Below are positions 1 to 8,139 of a DNA stretch of 62,904 nucleotides, piece by piece. Every line of letters starts with the position of its first letter. Position 1 is the first letter of the stretch. Where the stretch lies: assembly GCA_021769035.1 (NCBI GenBank), contig JAETTP010000006.1, forward strand, positions 1 through 62,904, written 5' to 3'. The notes under the pieces were generated by a model. The model was not told where the DNA came from. It saw only the letters and a list, made by a program, of their open reading frames with translations, and did no database searches. Position numbers and translations under genes: made by a program. Source of the DNA: Bacillota bacterium. Its GTDB lineage: Bacteria > Bacillota > Dehalobacteriia > UBA4068 > UBA4997.

Positions 1-20
1 ATAAGTATGCTTTAAAACAC

Positions 21-74
21 GTGGCCGGGCTTTACGCTAAGCTGATTAAGTAAGCTTGGCATAAAGCCCGGCTA
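21..74 (-). terminator. Long hairpin downstream of cdaR
   Basis: Positions 21-43 and 52-74 form an imperfect inverted repeat of about 23 bp around a short loop, with the core GCCGGGCTTTA/TAAAGCCCGGC. Read leftward it follows the cdaR stop by about 25 nt and is followed by a short T-run (GTGTTTTAAAG), so it probably ends the cdaA-cdaR transcript. The stem is longer than most intrinsic terminators, so a dispersed repeat element is an alternative. Confidence 0.5.
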
Positions 75-98
75 CAATTTGGGTTTAATTAGGATTTA

Positions 99-1298
99 TT
101 AATTTTCTTTGCTGCTGACGTTTACCTCAATAAACAGGGGTTGAGCAGAAACAATTTCCACGTTGCTGTTAGTGGAGAGCTGTAAAAAGCCCTGATTGCT
201 GCCAATATCAAAATCGGCGGCGTTCAGTTGGGCGGAAATCGCCGAGTTGCGAATACTGCTGATGGCCGAGGCTGGGCCGCGCACCACCACGTCTACCGTG
301 TTGGTGTTTAGGCTGTAATTATAGGCGGCGTTGGTGTTGGTTAAGGAAACAACCACATCCTTAACCGTTGTGGTTTCTTCACGTTCAATCACCACCATAA
401 CCTTAAAGCGCAGGCTAGTGTCAACTGTAACGTCGTTGGCGTTTAACAGCGAAACTTCCTCTGTTACTGTGTTGGTGGCGCCGTTGATGTTTATAGCTGA
501 GGTGTAAACATAATCCACATTATCTAAGGCTCGCTGTGCGCCCATAATAACGGCCACAGCAGGGTCGGCCACAATGCGAGAAACCACGTAGCCATTGGCC
601 GGCTGGCCGCTCAGGGTGACGTTGACAGGCACCGTTTTGCTGGGCTGGCTGGAAACCACCGGCACCAACACATCCAGCATTGCCGGCTGGGGCGTGATCC
701 ATTGCAGCAATGAGTTGCCGGCGGCATCTTGAACGTTCACCGGCAGGCTGGCGCGATAATTGGCGCTGGCCTCCTCCAAATTTACGCTGACGAAAACCTT
801 ATCGATTAGGGCCAGCTTATCCTCCGGGCCGGAAAGCACAATTTCCGTGGGGGAAATGCTGGCGGGCAGGGTCATATAACCCTCCGCGACGGAGCCGGCA
901 TATTCCACCTGCACCTGACGCTGCACCTGGGCCAGCTCGTCAATCAGCACTGTTACCTCGGAGCGCTCGGCGGAGGAAAGCTGCACGCCGGCCGGCAGGT
1001 CAAAATTCAGCCGGGCAGTGTATTGGCCTAAGGTTGCGCCGGATAAATCCACGTAAGCGTTGACGTCGGAGGCGGAAAGGTTATCCAAAACGCTGGAGGT
1101 GGCGTTCAAACGCAGCTTGATTGTACTGGGTTTATCACTAAGGGCCAGATTGTCCGCCAGATTGATATAGTCAACCGGCACCTCAAACAGGCGTTCCTCC
1201 TGCGGATTATCCTGAATTGTTACAAAGCCCCACAGCATAATAGCCAAGGCCAGGGCAAGGGCCAGATAGCCCCAGTTTATTTGCTTGAAATCATTCAT
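99..1298 (-). CDS. cdaR: YbbR-domain regulator of diadenylate cyclase (CdaR)
   Basis: This 399-residue protein is membrane-anchored. A single N-terminal helix (about residues 8-27, LALALALAIMLWGF) is followed by extracellular YbbR-type beta repeats, recognisable from recurring V-x-V...G-P-x-x-x-I segments. YbbR proteins bind the cyclase CdaA and modulate c-di-AMP synthesis. The gene follows cdaA on the same strand and overlaps it by 8 nt, which implies translational coupling. I chose the ATG at 1298 because AAGAGG lies about 8 nt upstream; an in-frame GTG at 1307 is an alternative. Family-typical length. The CdaR role rests on family knowledge and the cdaA linkage. Confidence 0.9.
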   Translation of the reverse strand: MNDFKQINWGYLALALALAIMLWGFVTIQDNPQEERLFEVPVDYINLADNLALSDKPSTIKLRLNATSSVLDNLSASDVNAYVDLSGATLGQYTARLNFDLPAGVQLSSAERSEVTVLIDELAQVQRQVQVEYAGSVAEGYMTLPASISPTEIVLSGPEDKLALIDKVFVSVNLEEASANYRASLPVNVQDAAGNSLLQWITPQPAMLDVLVPVVSSQPSKTVPVNVTLSGQPANGYVVSRIVADPAVAVIMGAQRALDNVDYVYTSAININGATNTVTEEVSLLNANDVTVDTSLRFKVMVVIEREETTTVKDVVVSLTNTNAAYNYSLNTNTVDVVVRGPASAISSIRNSAISAQLNAADFDIGSNQGFLQLSTNSNVEIVSAQPLFIEVNVSSKEN

Positions 1299-2121
1299 TC
1301 TTGCCACCTCTTTTCAAGCGAAAGCGAGCCTGGATTTGCTTGACGCCGCCGCCAAAATGTTGGCTTAAATGCTGACGCAGGGCCTTTTCATCTAAATTAA
1401 CATAAATATGCCCGTCTTTGGCGACGGAGATGGCGCCGGTTTCTTCGGAAACAATCACAATCAGCGCGTCGGAAACCTCTGATAGGCCAATGCCGGAGCG
1501 GTGGCGCGTGCCGAAGGACATATCCAAATTTGGGTTGTCGGAAAGGGGCAAAAAGCAGGCGGCCGCCAAAATACGATTGCCGCGGATAATGGCAGCGCCG
1601 TCATGCAGGGGCGTGTTGTGCACAAATATGTTGATGAGGGTTTGCTCGGAAACCAGACAGTCCATTTTGATACCGGTGGCGACGTAATCATTCAGGCCGA
1701 TTTCTCGCTCCAGCACCAGCAGCATGCCGACGTTGTGCTTAGATTCTTCCACGGCTGCTTTGATTACGGCCTCGTGTACATTTTGCAAGTCCGTATCTGT
1801 GTTTTCAAAGGGTTTGATGTAAAGACGGCTGCGGCCAATTTGCTCCAGAGCGCGCCGCAGCTCCGGCTGAAAGATGACGGCCAGAGCAACCAAAGAGGCG
1901 GCCCAAAGCTGATTGAGCAGCCAACTGAGGGCGTGCAGCTGCAACCAGTTGCTTAAAACCACTACCAGAACCAAGATAACCAGGCCTTTGATTAGCTGCA
2001 CGGCTCTGGTGCCTTGGATGGTCATAAACAGGCAGTAAAACAAAACCGTCACCACGCCGATGTCCAGCAGCATAGAGAAAGCTTTGGCCAGGGTTAAGCT
2101 TTGCAACAAACTATTCAACAA
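1291..2121 (-). CDS. cdaA: Diadenylate cyclase CdaA (DisA_N domain)
   Basis: Membrane-bound enzyme that condenses two ATP into cyclic di-AMP, which controls potassium and osmolyte homeostasis and the cell wall. Three hydrophobic N-terminal helices lie within residues 12-85, followed by the DAC domain. The catalytic DGA motif is at residues 174-176 (PLHDGAAII) and the RHR motif at 206-208 (GTRHRSG). The length of 276 residues is normal. The start is a TTG about 10 nt after GGAGG, with a second TTG directly following. First gene of a two-gene operon with cdaR, transcribed away from the DUF881 genes. The family's frequent third partner, glmM, would lie left of the window and is not visible. Confidence 0.95.
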   Translation of the reverse strand: MLNSLLQSLTLAKAFSMLLDIGVVTVLFYCLFMTIQGTRAVQLIKGLVILVLVVVLSNWLQLHALSWLLNQLWAASLVALAVIFQPELRRALEQIGRSRLYIKPFENTDTDLQNVHEAVIKAAVEESKHNVGMLLVLEREIGLNDYVATGIKMDCLVSEQTLINIFVHNTPLHDGAAIIRGNRILAAACFLPLSDNPNLDMSFGTRHRSGIGLSEVSDALIVIVSEETGAISVAKDGHIYVNLDEKALRQHLSQHFGGGVKQIQARFRLKRGGKNE

Positions 2122-2294
2122 AATTGAGCGCCTCCAAATGCTATCTTCAACTATAAATTAAACCACAAATCAAAATCACCCTAAAAAATGCACATTAAAA
2201 ATATTCTACATTTTGAGGCTCATTCCTGCCGCAGATGGCTATAAAATCGGCTTATTATGCCGGATAAAAATTGTGACAAAATGCCAAAAGGCTA

Positions 2295-2323
2295 TTGTTA
2301 TCTGCTGATTTTAATAGTATAAT
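2295..2323 (+). promoter_or_regulatory. Sigma-A-type promoter for the DUF881-Sbp operon
   Basis: TTGTTA (2295-2300), a 17-nt spacer and TATAAT (2318-2323) lie in the 285-nt divergent gap between cdaA and the DUF881 gene, about 80 nt before its ATG. No second clear element was found in this gap; the cdaA promoter on the other strand is not obvious. Confidence 0.6.
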
Positions 2324-2406
2324 AAAAGATGTACACGTTTTGTTAAGCAAGTCTTAATCCGGCTTTTGATAGGTTTAAATGAAGCCCTTAGGAGCAATAA
2401 TTTAGC

Positions 2407-3147
2407 ATGACTGAATTTTTTAAAAAAAATCGTAACGTTTTAAGCGTATCCTTGCTTTTTTTGCTGGCCGGTGCGGCGATGAGCATTTGGCTGCGGGCGT
2501 GGTCTATCAATGTGGCCACGGGCCCGGGCGGGCAAAGCCAATCGCTGGTTGATGTAATCAATCAGCTGGAGGTGGAAAACAAGGGGCTGGAGGCGGAAAT
2601 TGACGCTTTGCGCAGCCGAATCAGCGGGCAGATTTTGTCCAGCGCGGAAAGCGACGAATATATCGCCAGGCTTCGGCAGGAGCTGGCTCAGCTGCAATTA
2701 ATTTCTGGCCAAACCGCGGTTTGTGGCAGCGGCCTGGTAATCAGTATTAGCGATAACACGGCCGGCGCGGAGGCGGCCAAACAGCTGGACCCAGCCAATT
2801 TTTACCCGGAAAATTACATTATTCACGACAGCAACCTGCGTTATCTGCTGAACGATATTGCCTATTTGGCGGACGCGGTGGCTATCAACGGCCAGCGGAT
2901 TGTCGATTTGTCGGAAATCCGCTGCGTAGGCACGGTGATTATTATTAATTCCACACGTGTAGCGCCGCCCTATGAAATTTCTTTGATTGGGCCGGCCTCT
3001 TTGCTGGAGGGCGCTTTGCAGGAATCATCACAGTATATTTACTTGCACAACAAGAATATGCCTATTCGGGTTACCCGTGAGGATAATTTAACCATACCGG
3101 CTTACACCGGCGCGACAATGCCCAATTTTGCCAAACTGGCCGAGTAG
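2407..3147 (+). CDS. DUF881 family membrane-anchored protein (first copy)
   Basis: 246 residues: a short basic N-terminus, one transmembrane helix (about 12-32), a coiled-coil stretch (about 50-95, rich in E, L and R) and a globular extracellular DUF881 domain with the usual pattern of 'G-x-G-L-V-I-x-I-x-D', 'A-E-A-I-x-I-N-G-Q-R' (here AVAINGQRI) and 'P-Y-E-I-x-x-I-G'. The function of DUF881 is not established. In clostridia and actinobacteria the genes sit beside sbp and cell-division loci. Preceded by TAGGAGC 12 nt before ATG. First of three genes, with a second DUF881 copy two genes on. Confidence 0.85.
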   Translation: MTEFFKKNRNVLSVSLLFLLAGAAMSIWLRAWSINVATGPGGQSQSLVDVINQLEVENKGLEAEIDALRSRISGQILSSAESDEYIARLRQELAQLQLISGQTAVCGSGLVISISDNTAGAEAAKQLDPANFYPENYIIHDSNLRYLLNDIAYLADAVAINGQRIVDLSEIRCVGTVIIINSTRVAPPYEISLIGPASLLEGALQESSQYIYLHNKNMPIRVTREDNLTIPAYTGATMPNFAKLAE

Positions 3148-3177
3148 GGCGCACTTTAAGGAGAGGAAAACACAAAA

Positions 3178-3834
3178 ATGTATAAGCTATTATTGCCGCT
3201 GGGTAGTTTGGCGGTGGGGGCCATTATCGGCTCTATTCTCACGGTTAATGCTTCCTTGGGCATTGCCAAATATCTTTCGATTGCTATTTTGGCGGCTTTG
3301 GATTCTGTGCTGGGCGGTGCGCGCGCTTTGCTGGAGGATAGTTTTGACAGTCTGATTATGCTTTCCGGCTTTTTTGTCAATGCGCTGCTGGCAATGCTGC
3401 TGGCCTTTTTGGGCGACCAAATTGGTATAGATATGTTTATGGCGGCCAGCATTTGTTTTGCCTTGCGTATTTTTTCCAATCTGGCTTTTATTCGCCGGGA
3501 TATTATTTCTAATTATCGGTTGAAATATGCTCAGCGCAATGCGCAAAAGCGGCAGGAAGCTCCGTTGCAAAAAATTCGCCTGATAAGCGCGCCAAAGGTC
3601 GTTGAGGCTAAACCGGCTGAAAACAAGCCCGCGGAGTCTAAATCCGAACCGGCGCCTAATTTGGAGAACACCATTTCCGGCCTGCTGCTGGATACGCTGC
3701 CCTTGGAGGAGCTGAAAACGGAAAGTTGGGATTTTGCGGCAGACGAGCCTGCGGAGTCTGAGGATAAAATCGACCAAACTCCGGTTAAGGTTAAGGCTAT
3801 CATCAGCCCGGATAAGAAAAATGAGGAGTCTTGA
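3178..3834 (+). CDS. sbp: Small basic family protein (Sbp/DUF1290) with a long C-terminal tail
   Basis: Residues 1-110 are a three- to four-helix membrane domain matching the small basic protein family, with the hallmark 'AALDSVLGGxRA' segment around residues 41-53. The family is usually about 110-120 residues. This protein has 218, the extra hundred being a hydrophilic Ala/Glu/Lys/Pro-rich cytoplasmic tail (PAENKPAESKSEP and similar) that looks disordered. The membrane function is unknown, but the gene is regularly sandwiched between DUF881 genes, as here. RBS AAGGAGAGG about 10 nt upstream. The stop at 3832-3834 almost touches the next ATG at 3836. Confidence 0.8.
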   Translation: MYKLLLPLGSLAVGAIIGSILTVNASLGIAKYLSIAILAALDSVLGGARALLEDSFDSLIMLSGFFVNALLAMLLAFLGDQIGIDMFMAASICFALRIFSNLAFIRRDIISNYRLKYAQRNAQKRQEAPLQKIRLISAPKVVEAKPAENKPAESKSEPAPNLENTISGLLLDTLPLEELKTESWDFAADEPAESEDKIDQTPVKVKAIISPDKKNEES

Positions 3835-3835
3835 A

Positions 3836-4540
3836 ATGCCTGAAAAATCGCCTAAAACCAACCGTTTGCTTTCCTTTTGCGTGGCGTTAACCTTTTTAAG
3901 CTTTGCCATTGTCTGCCAGATTAATTTTGAATCCAACAGTGTGCAGTCGCTGGAAAGCCAAAGCACGGAAAATTTGGTGGCTATGGTGCGCAGCCAAAAC
4001 GATTATCGCAATCGTTTAAATACGGAGTTGGCGGCCCTGGAGCGGACCGAATCTTCGCGTAGTATCACTGCCAGCCTGGAGCAACAGCTGAACAGCGCCC
4101 GGATTTTCGCCGGTGCGGCTGCCGTCAGCGGGCCGGGGGTCAGCGTCACCATCACGGCGGATTATGACCTTTACAGCACCGATGTAATAGATATTGTAAA
4201 TGAGCTTAAAGTGAGCGGGGCGGAGGCCATTGCTGTGAATAATCAACGGGTGACCAACAAAAGCCGAATAACCCAGGAAACAGATTTAGATGAGCATTTG
4301 TTTTTGGCCTTGGACGGTGAACGCCTGCTGACTCCTATTGTGATTACGGCGATTGGCGACCCGCTTACGCTGGAAAAGGGGCTGACTTTCACCGGCGGCA
4401 TTGTAGATAATTTAAACACTTTGTATGGTATCTATCCGATTGTGCGGCAGGAGGAGCAGGTGACGATGCCTGCGGCCAACCTGAACACCACGCCGGCTTA
4501 TATGAAGCTGCCGCCGGCGGAGGGTTCAAACCCTACTTAA
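3836..4540 (+). CDS. DUF881 family protein (second copy)
   Basis: 234 residues from the ATG at 3836, which has GAGGAG 8 nt upstream inside the end of sbp; a longer frame from 3734 would overlap sbp by 100 nt and lacks an RBS. One N-terminal transmembrane helix (about 10-28), a short coiled coil (about 45-80) and the DUF881 domain, with GPGVSVTI, 'AEAIAVNNQRV' and 'ITAIGDP' segments parallel to the first copy. The two copies are clearly paralogous in plan but not near-identical. Coupled by overlap-scale spacing to sbp, so the three probably form one complex or process. Confidence 0.85.
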   Translation: MPEKSPKTNRLLSFCVALTFLSFAIVCQINFESNSVQSLESQSTENLVAMVRSQNDYRNRLNTELAALERTESSRSITASLEQQLNSARIFAGAAAVSGPGVSVTITADYDLYSTDVIDIVNELKVSGAEAIAVNNQRVTNKSRITQETDLDEHLFLALDGERLLTPIVITAIGDPLTLEKGLTFTGGIVDNLNTLYGIYPIVRQEEQVTMPAANLNTTPAYMKLPPAEGSNPT

Positions 4541-4602
4541 AGCTGATAAAAGCTTGAAAATGAAAAAAGCTTGCAAGAATTAAAAATTGAAAGGAAGTTT
4601 TT

Positions 4603-5082
4603 ATGCTAGAATGGTTTTCGGAAACCGCGTTGCGGCAAACGCTGGGCACTCTGCTGGTTTCAGTGGTGCCGGTGATTGAGCTGCGCGGGGCTATCCCAAT
4701 CGGGGTGGCGTTGGGCCTGCACCCCTTTTGGGCAATGCTGGCTAGCATCGTTGGCAATATGCTGCCGGTGCCTTTTATTATTTTGTTTGTACGTCACGTC
4801 TTCACCTGGCTGAAACGGCACAGCTCCCTACTGGGGCGGTTGGTGCAAAAGCTGGAGGATAAGGCGCATAACAAAAGCGCACTGGTGGTTAAGTACCGCG
4901 CGATTGGGTTGTGCTTGCTGGTGGCGGTGCCTTTTCCAGGCACCGGGGCCTGGACGGGCTCGCTGGTGGCGGCGCTGCTGGATATACCGCTTAGGGAGGC
5001 CGTGCCGACAATCCTGTTGGGCGTTGTCATCGCTGGCTTGATTGTCACCGGCGTTACCTGCGGCGTGATTACCATTTTTTAA
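4603..5082 (+). CDS. COG2426 small membrane protein (small multidrug export family)
   Basis: 159 residues with four to five predicted transmembrane helices and the family signature 'PxIELRGAIPIG' at about residues 19-30 plus 'PFPGTGAWTGSLVAALLDIP' split over the C-terminal half. The family is annotated as a small multidrug exporter, but direct evidence is weak, so the substrate should be taken as unknown. RBS AAAGGAAG precedes the ATG by about 7 nt. It lies 62 nt after the second DUF881 gene, so it could be the last gene of that operon, which ends at the hairpin at 5098-5138. Confidence 0.8.
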   Translation: MLEWFSETALRQTLGTLLVSVVPVIELRGAIPIGVALGLHPFWAMLASIVGNMLPVPFIILFVRHVFTWLKRHSSLLGRLVQKLEDKAHNKSALVVKYRAIGLCLLVAVPFPGTGAWTGSLVAALLDIPLREAVPTILLGVVIAGLIVTGVTCGVITIF

Positions 5083-5097
5083 CTTAATATTACATAA

Positions 5098-5138
5098 AAA
5101 GCCGTCAATCGCCTGGTTTGCAGGGAATTGACGGCTTT
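5098..5138. terminator. Bidirectional intrinsic terminator
   Basis: AAAGCCGTCAAT and ATTGACGGCTTT form a perfect 12-bp stem with A-rich and T-rich flanks. It sits between the convergent COG2426 gene and the XRE regulator and can serve both. Confidence 0.8.
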
Positions 5139-5156
5139 CTCTGTTTGTGAGTTGCC

Positions 5157-5393
5157 TTAATCGTCGATAAAAAACTTGTCGACAGGAACCTCCAGCTTTT
5201 CAGATATGGTGAACAAGGTTTCCAGTGAGATTCCTTTGATTTTGGTTCCGTTGTTGGCCTCCACCTGGCTGACAAAGGACCAGCTTTTGTCAATCAGCTC
5301 CGCAAACTGCTCCTGGGTGTAGCCTCGTTTTTTGCGATAGTAGGCAATCTTTAAGCCCAGTAAACGATATTTTTCCCGAAAACGCTCCTGCAT
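5157..5393 (-). CDS. XRE-family helix-turn-helix regulator
   Basis: A 78-residue, single-domain Cro/C1-type protein. The HTH spans about residues 13-70 (LGLKIAYYRKKRGYTQEQFA, then SWSFVSQVE and LFTISEKLEVPVDKFF), and there is no effector domain. Such stand-alone HTH proteins bind DNA as dimers. The target is not evident, but the divergent small ORF at 5529 and the gene's own promoter are the closest candidates. Start ATG at 5393; the upstream region is AT-rich and the RBS (GGGGTGA) is acceptable. Confidence 0.8.
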   Translation of the reverse strand: MQERFREKYRLLGLKIAYYRKKRGYTQEQFAELIDKSWSFVSQVEANNGTKIKGISLETLFTISEKLEVPVDKFFIDD

Positions 5394-5463
5394 TTTATCA
5401 CCCCGCTTAATTTAGCATAGTTTATTTAGCGGTATATTATTACAGGCTTATAGTGAAAAAATA

Positions 5464-5492
5464 TTTACTTTTAGCGAGTAATATGCTATAAT
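5464..5492 (+). promoter_or_regulatory. Promoter for the small Cys-rich ORF
   Basis: TTTACT (5464-5469), 17 nt, TATAAT (5487-5492), about 35 nt before the candidate start at 5529. The -35 element is poor, the -10 perfect. Confidence 0.45.
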
Positions 5493-5528
5493 AGGCAGAG
5501 GATTAGATTAAAAAGGGGAGTGGTGCGC

Positions 5529-5696
5529 TTGTTTTGGCTGGTTTTAGCGGCTTTTTGTCTGCTTTTTTGCAGCTGTTCAGTGGATATAAAAATCGCTATG
5601 CTGGGCTGTTTCTGTTTAACCGGCAATCCCTTGTTGTTTGGCTGCTTGTTGTTTGTGCTGTTCGATTGCTGTTGTTTTGATTTATATTTAAAATAG
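5529..5696 (+). CDS. Small Cys-rich hydrophobic protein, function unknown
   Basis: The frame runs from GTG 5520 (or GTG 5523) to TAG 5694-5696. I favour the TTG at 5529, because AAGGGGAG (5513-5520) then lies 8 nt upstream; this gives 55 residues. The product is almost entirely hydrophobic: one helix ends in LLFCSCS, which is lipobox-like, followed by a second hydrophobic part with CFC and CCC clusters and about nine cysteines in all. It has its own promoter and shares a terminator with the convergent lipoprotein gene. No family recognised. The promoter, RBS and terminator support a real gene, but low-complexity composition makes this tentative. Confidence 0.45.
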   Translation: MFWLVLAAFCLLFCSCSVDIKIAMLGCFCLTGNPLLFGCLLFVLFDCCCFDLYLK

Positions 5697-5725
5697 AAAG
5701 GAGCAGGTAAAGTCCTGCTCCTTTT
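5697..5725. terminator. Bidirectional intrinsic terminator
   Basis: AAAGGAGCAGG...CCTGCTCCTTTT: a 9-bp GC-rich stem with A-run and T-run flanks directly after the small ORF's stop and just beyond the stop of the convergent lipoprotein gene. Confidence 0.85.
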
Positions 5726-5730
5726 AGCTA

Positions 5731-6528
5731 TTATTCAGATAAAATAGTTTTGCCCAGATAGATAATTTTATTATTATCATTAAAGGTGAAAAAAATTTCA
5801 TATTTTGCCGTGATGTTAAATGGTTCCGGCATTTCCTGAGCATTGGCGATAATTTCCCAGGCATTGTCCGGCGGATATTCTATAGAGTCGCCAGTGTTGT
5901 TATATTCAAATACGCTGGCACAATAAAATATTTGCCCATTTACATTTTCCAGGGTGAGATTGTCTAATTCCCAGATAGGGGCTTCAGCCCAACTGGTGCT
6001 AGGATAATAGTAATATTCGCCGTCAAAATCTATTTTTGCAATGCTGCCAGCTTCTGGAGTGGGAGTATCTATGCCGCAGTGAGTTTGGAGAAAATTATGC
6101 ACATAAGCTGCGGAAAGCTTTTCCGGGGTTTGCTCATGGTCTATATTGCCATAGCTTTCCCAAATTATAGCTTGCGCCAGCACCCAATATAGGTAGTCGT
6201 CGAAGTCCTCTATGGAAATTGGCTCTTCGGTCACTTCCTGGCCTACTTCATAATCTTTGGCAGGCATAAAGTCCAAGCGATTTTGTTGAGCTAAATCAAA
6301 GAAAGCTGTACGTAAATCAGGCGTAATTTTCACTTCGTATCTGCCGTTGGGTTGCAACGCTTCAGCGTCGCTTGCCGTTAGCTGTTTAATTTGCGCAGCA
6401 GCGGAGGGCGGCGGCGTCGCATTCTGCTGTGGTTTCTTATCACCGTTTTCTGAGGTTACAATCGTATCACAGGCGGCCAAAAACAGGCACAGGGATAAAC
6501 TCAGGCAGCATAGTAACAGTTTTTTCAT
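5731..6528 (-). CDS. Predicted lipoprotein, function unknown
   Basis: 265 residues. A signal peptide with a clear lipobox (LCLFLAAC, Cys at residue 20) predicts lipid anchoring on the outer face of the membrane. A Pro/Ala linker (about 35-50) follows. The rest is an acidic, Tyr-rich globular part without a motif I recognise. It lies 33 nt downstream of the DacF-like gene on the same strand and may share its transcript. RBS AAGGA before ATG. Possible roles such as a cell-wall or substrate-binding accessory are guesses. Confidence 0.65.
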   Translation of the reverse strand: MKKLLLCCLSLSLCLFLAACDTIVTSENGDKKPQQNATPPPSAAAQIKQLTASDAEALQPNGRYEVKITPDLRTAFFDLAQQNRLDFMPAKDYEVGQEVTEEPISIEDFDDYLYWVLAQAIIWESYGNIDHEQTPEKLSAAYVHNFLQTHCGIDTPTPEAGSIAKIDFDGEYYYYPSTSWAEAPIWELDNLTLENVNGQIFYCASVFEYNNTGDSIEYPPDNAWEIIANAQEMPEPFNITAKYEIFFTFNDNNKIIYLGKTILSE

Positions 6529-6561
6529 CGTTAAATCCTTCTTTCACATTAAAAGGCATAA

Positions 6562-7740
6562 TTAACTGAACGGTACTACAAACACCTGCCAAACGCTCTG
6601 GAAAGATTGACGCACCACCAGGCGTAGATTGTAGCGGCCCACGTCCTTGGCGGCCAACAGATTGGTGCTGTAGGTGTAGCCGTTGTCATCGGTGTAGGTA
6701 ACGGAGCCGATAACCTCGCCGCGGTGAATAGGGGCGGGCACTGAGTTGGGCAAATCTAGGCTTTCCTGCACGTTGATATTTTCGTCCGTGCGCATAACGG
6801 AATAAAGTGATTTTTCGGCAATCACCTCCACCTGGCTACGTCCGCCGTTCAGCACCTTAACCTGGGCTTTCACTTCGTTGGCGCTCACCAGCAGGTTGTG
6901 CTGGGAGTTGGCAAAGCCCCATTCCAGCAGTTCCCGGCTTTCCTCATAGATATTGGGGCTGTTAAGCACCACCACGATCAGCTGCATATCGTTTTTGGTG
7001 GCGCTGGCCACAATGCAGTTGCCGGCCTGGCGGGTGTAGCCGGTTTTGATACCGTCCGCGTATTCATATTGGCTGAGCAAGCTGTTGCGGTTGGCGACAG
7101 TAAAATTTTCCCCGCCGTTCAATTTGCGCACCGTGAAAGAATCAGTGGTGACAATGCGGCGAAACTCAGGGTTCTCCATCGCCACGCGGGCAATCATTGC
7201 CAAATCGTAGGCGGAGGTGTAGTGGTTTTCATTATGTAGGCCGTGTGGATTGCTGAAATGGGTGTGCTCCAAACCTAGGGCGGCCACCCGCTGATTCATC
7301 AGCTCCACAAAGCTTTCCTCCGTGCCGGCCACGCCGATTGCTAAAGCCTGCCCGGCGTCGTTGGCGGAGTAGAGCATTAAGGCCATCAGCAGCTCCTCCA
7401 CCGTTTGGCGCGCGCCTGCCTGCAAGCCGATGTTGGTTTCGCCCACATTGACAAAGTCCTCCGGCAGGGTGATTTTGTCGTCAAGCTCCATATTTTCCAG
7501 CGTCAAAAGGGCGGTCAGCACCTTGGTGGTGCTGGCTGGATAATGCTCGGCGTTCATATCCTTTTCGTAGAGCACCTTGCCGCTGGCTTGGTCGATTACC
7601 ACCGCCGCCACTGCGCCAATCTGCGGCGGGCCGTCTGCCCTGGCCAGCAGGGCTGGCAAGGCAGACAGACAGAGCACGGTCAGCAGGGCAATCAGGCTTA
7701 GGGTAAATTTGGCAGAGCCTTGTGCTAATTTGTTGAACAT
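6562..7740 (-). CDS. D-alanyl-D-alanine carboxypeptidase (DacF/PBP5 type)
   Basis: Serine DD-carboxypeptidase that trims the terminal D-Ala from peptidoglycan stem peptides outside the membrane. The signal peptide is about residues 14-35. The penicillin-binding motifs are complete: SxxK at 70-73 (STTK), SxN at 125-127 (SAN) and KTG at 232-234. A beta-rich C-terminal PBP5 domain and a hydrophobic C-terminus follow. The length of 392 residues is normal. Its start overlaps the end of gerW by 16 nt. In spore formers the DacF paralogue sets cortex cross-linking; the position beside gerW agrees with that but does not prove it. Confidence 0.9.
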   Translation of the reverse strand: MFNKLAQGSAKFTLSLIALLTVLCLSALPALLARADGPPQIGAVAAVVIDQASGKVLYEKDMNAEHYPASTTKVLTALLTLENMELDDKITLPEDFVNVGETNIGLQAGARQTVEELLMALMLYSANDAGQALAIGVAGTEESFVELMNQRVAALGLEHTHFSNPHGLHNENHYTSAYDLAMIARVAMENPEFRRIVTTDSFTVRKLNGGENFTVANRNSLLSQYEYADGIKTGYTRQAGNCIVASATKNDMQLIVVVLNSPNIYEESRELLEWGFANSQHNLLVSANEVKAQVKVLNGGRSQVEVIAEKSLYSVMRTDENINVQESLDLPNSVPAPIHRGEVIGSVTYTDDNGYTYSTNLLAAKDVGRYNLRLVVRQSFQSVWQVFVVPFS

Positions 7741-8123
7741 TCTTGTTGTTTATCCTTTTTCAAAATATTTTCCAGCTTGGTTAAAAGGCCGGGGGTCATA
7801 TCCACCAGCTTTTCCAACGGCTCCTGGCCGCTCACGGGGATATAGCGCAGCTGGCCGCCCGGCGCGCTGGTTAAAAAGCCCACCGGGGAAACTGCCAGGC
7901 CGCCGCCGGAGCCGCCGCCAAAGGCCGGGTCGGCCGCGGGCTGGGTTTTGGGGCCGTATTCGCCGCCGCCGGCCACAAAGCCCAGGCTCACCTTAGATAT
8001 GGGGATTATCGTGGTGTCGCCGGCAAAAATAGGGTCGCCCACCACGGTGTTCACCTGCACCATTCCGTTCAGCTTTTCCATCGCCGTGCCCAGCAGGCCG
8101 GCAATATTCTGCTCACCAGTCAT
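7725..8123 (-). CDS. gerW: Sporulation protein GerW/YtfJ
   Basis: 132 residues with the family start 'LLGTAMEKLNGMVQVNTVVGDPI' (split here at about 10-32), the 'IIPISKVSLGFVAGGGEYG' region at about 41-60 and a Gly-rich low-complexity stretch (GGGSGGGLAV). In Bacillus the protein is made in the forespore and is needed for normal germination. The DUF2953 gene upstream is its usual partner. This is one of the clearest signs that the organism forms, or descends from, spores. Confidence 0.9.
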   Translation of the reverse strand: MTGEQNIAGLLGTAMEKLNGMVQVNTVVGDPIFAGDTTIIPISKVSLGFVAGGGEYGPKTQPAADPAFGGGSGGGLAVSPVGFLTSAPGGQLRYIPVSGQEPLEKLVDMTPGLLTKLENILKKDKQQECSTN

Positions 8124-8139
8124 AAATCATACCGCCTCT

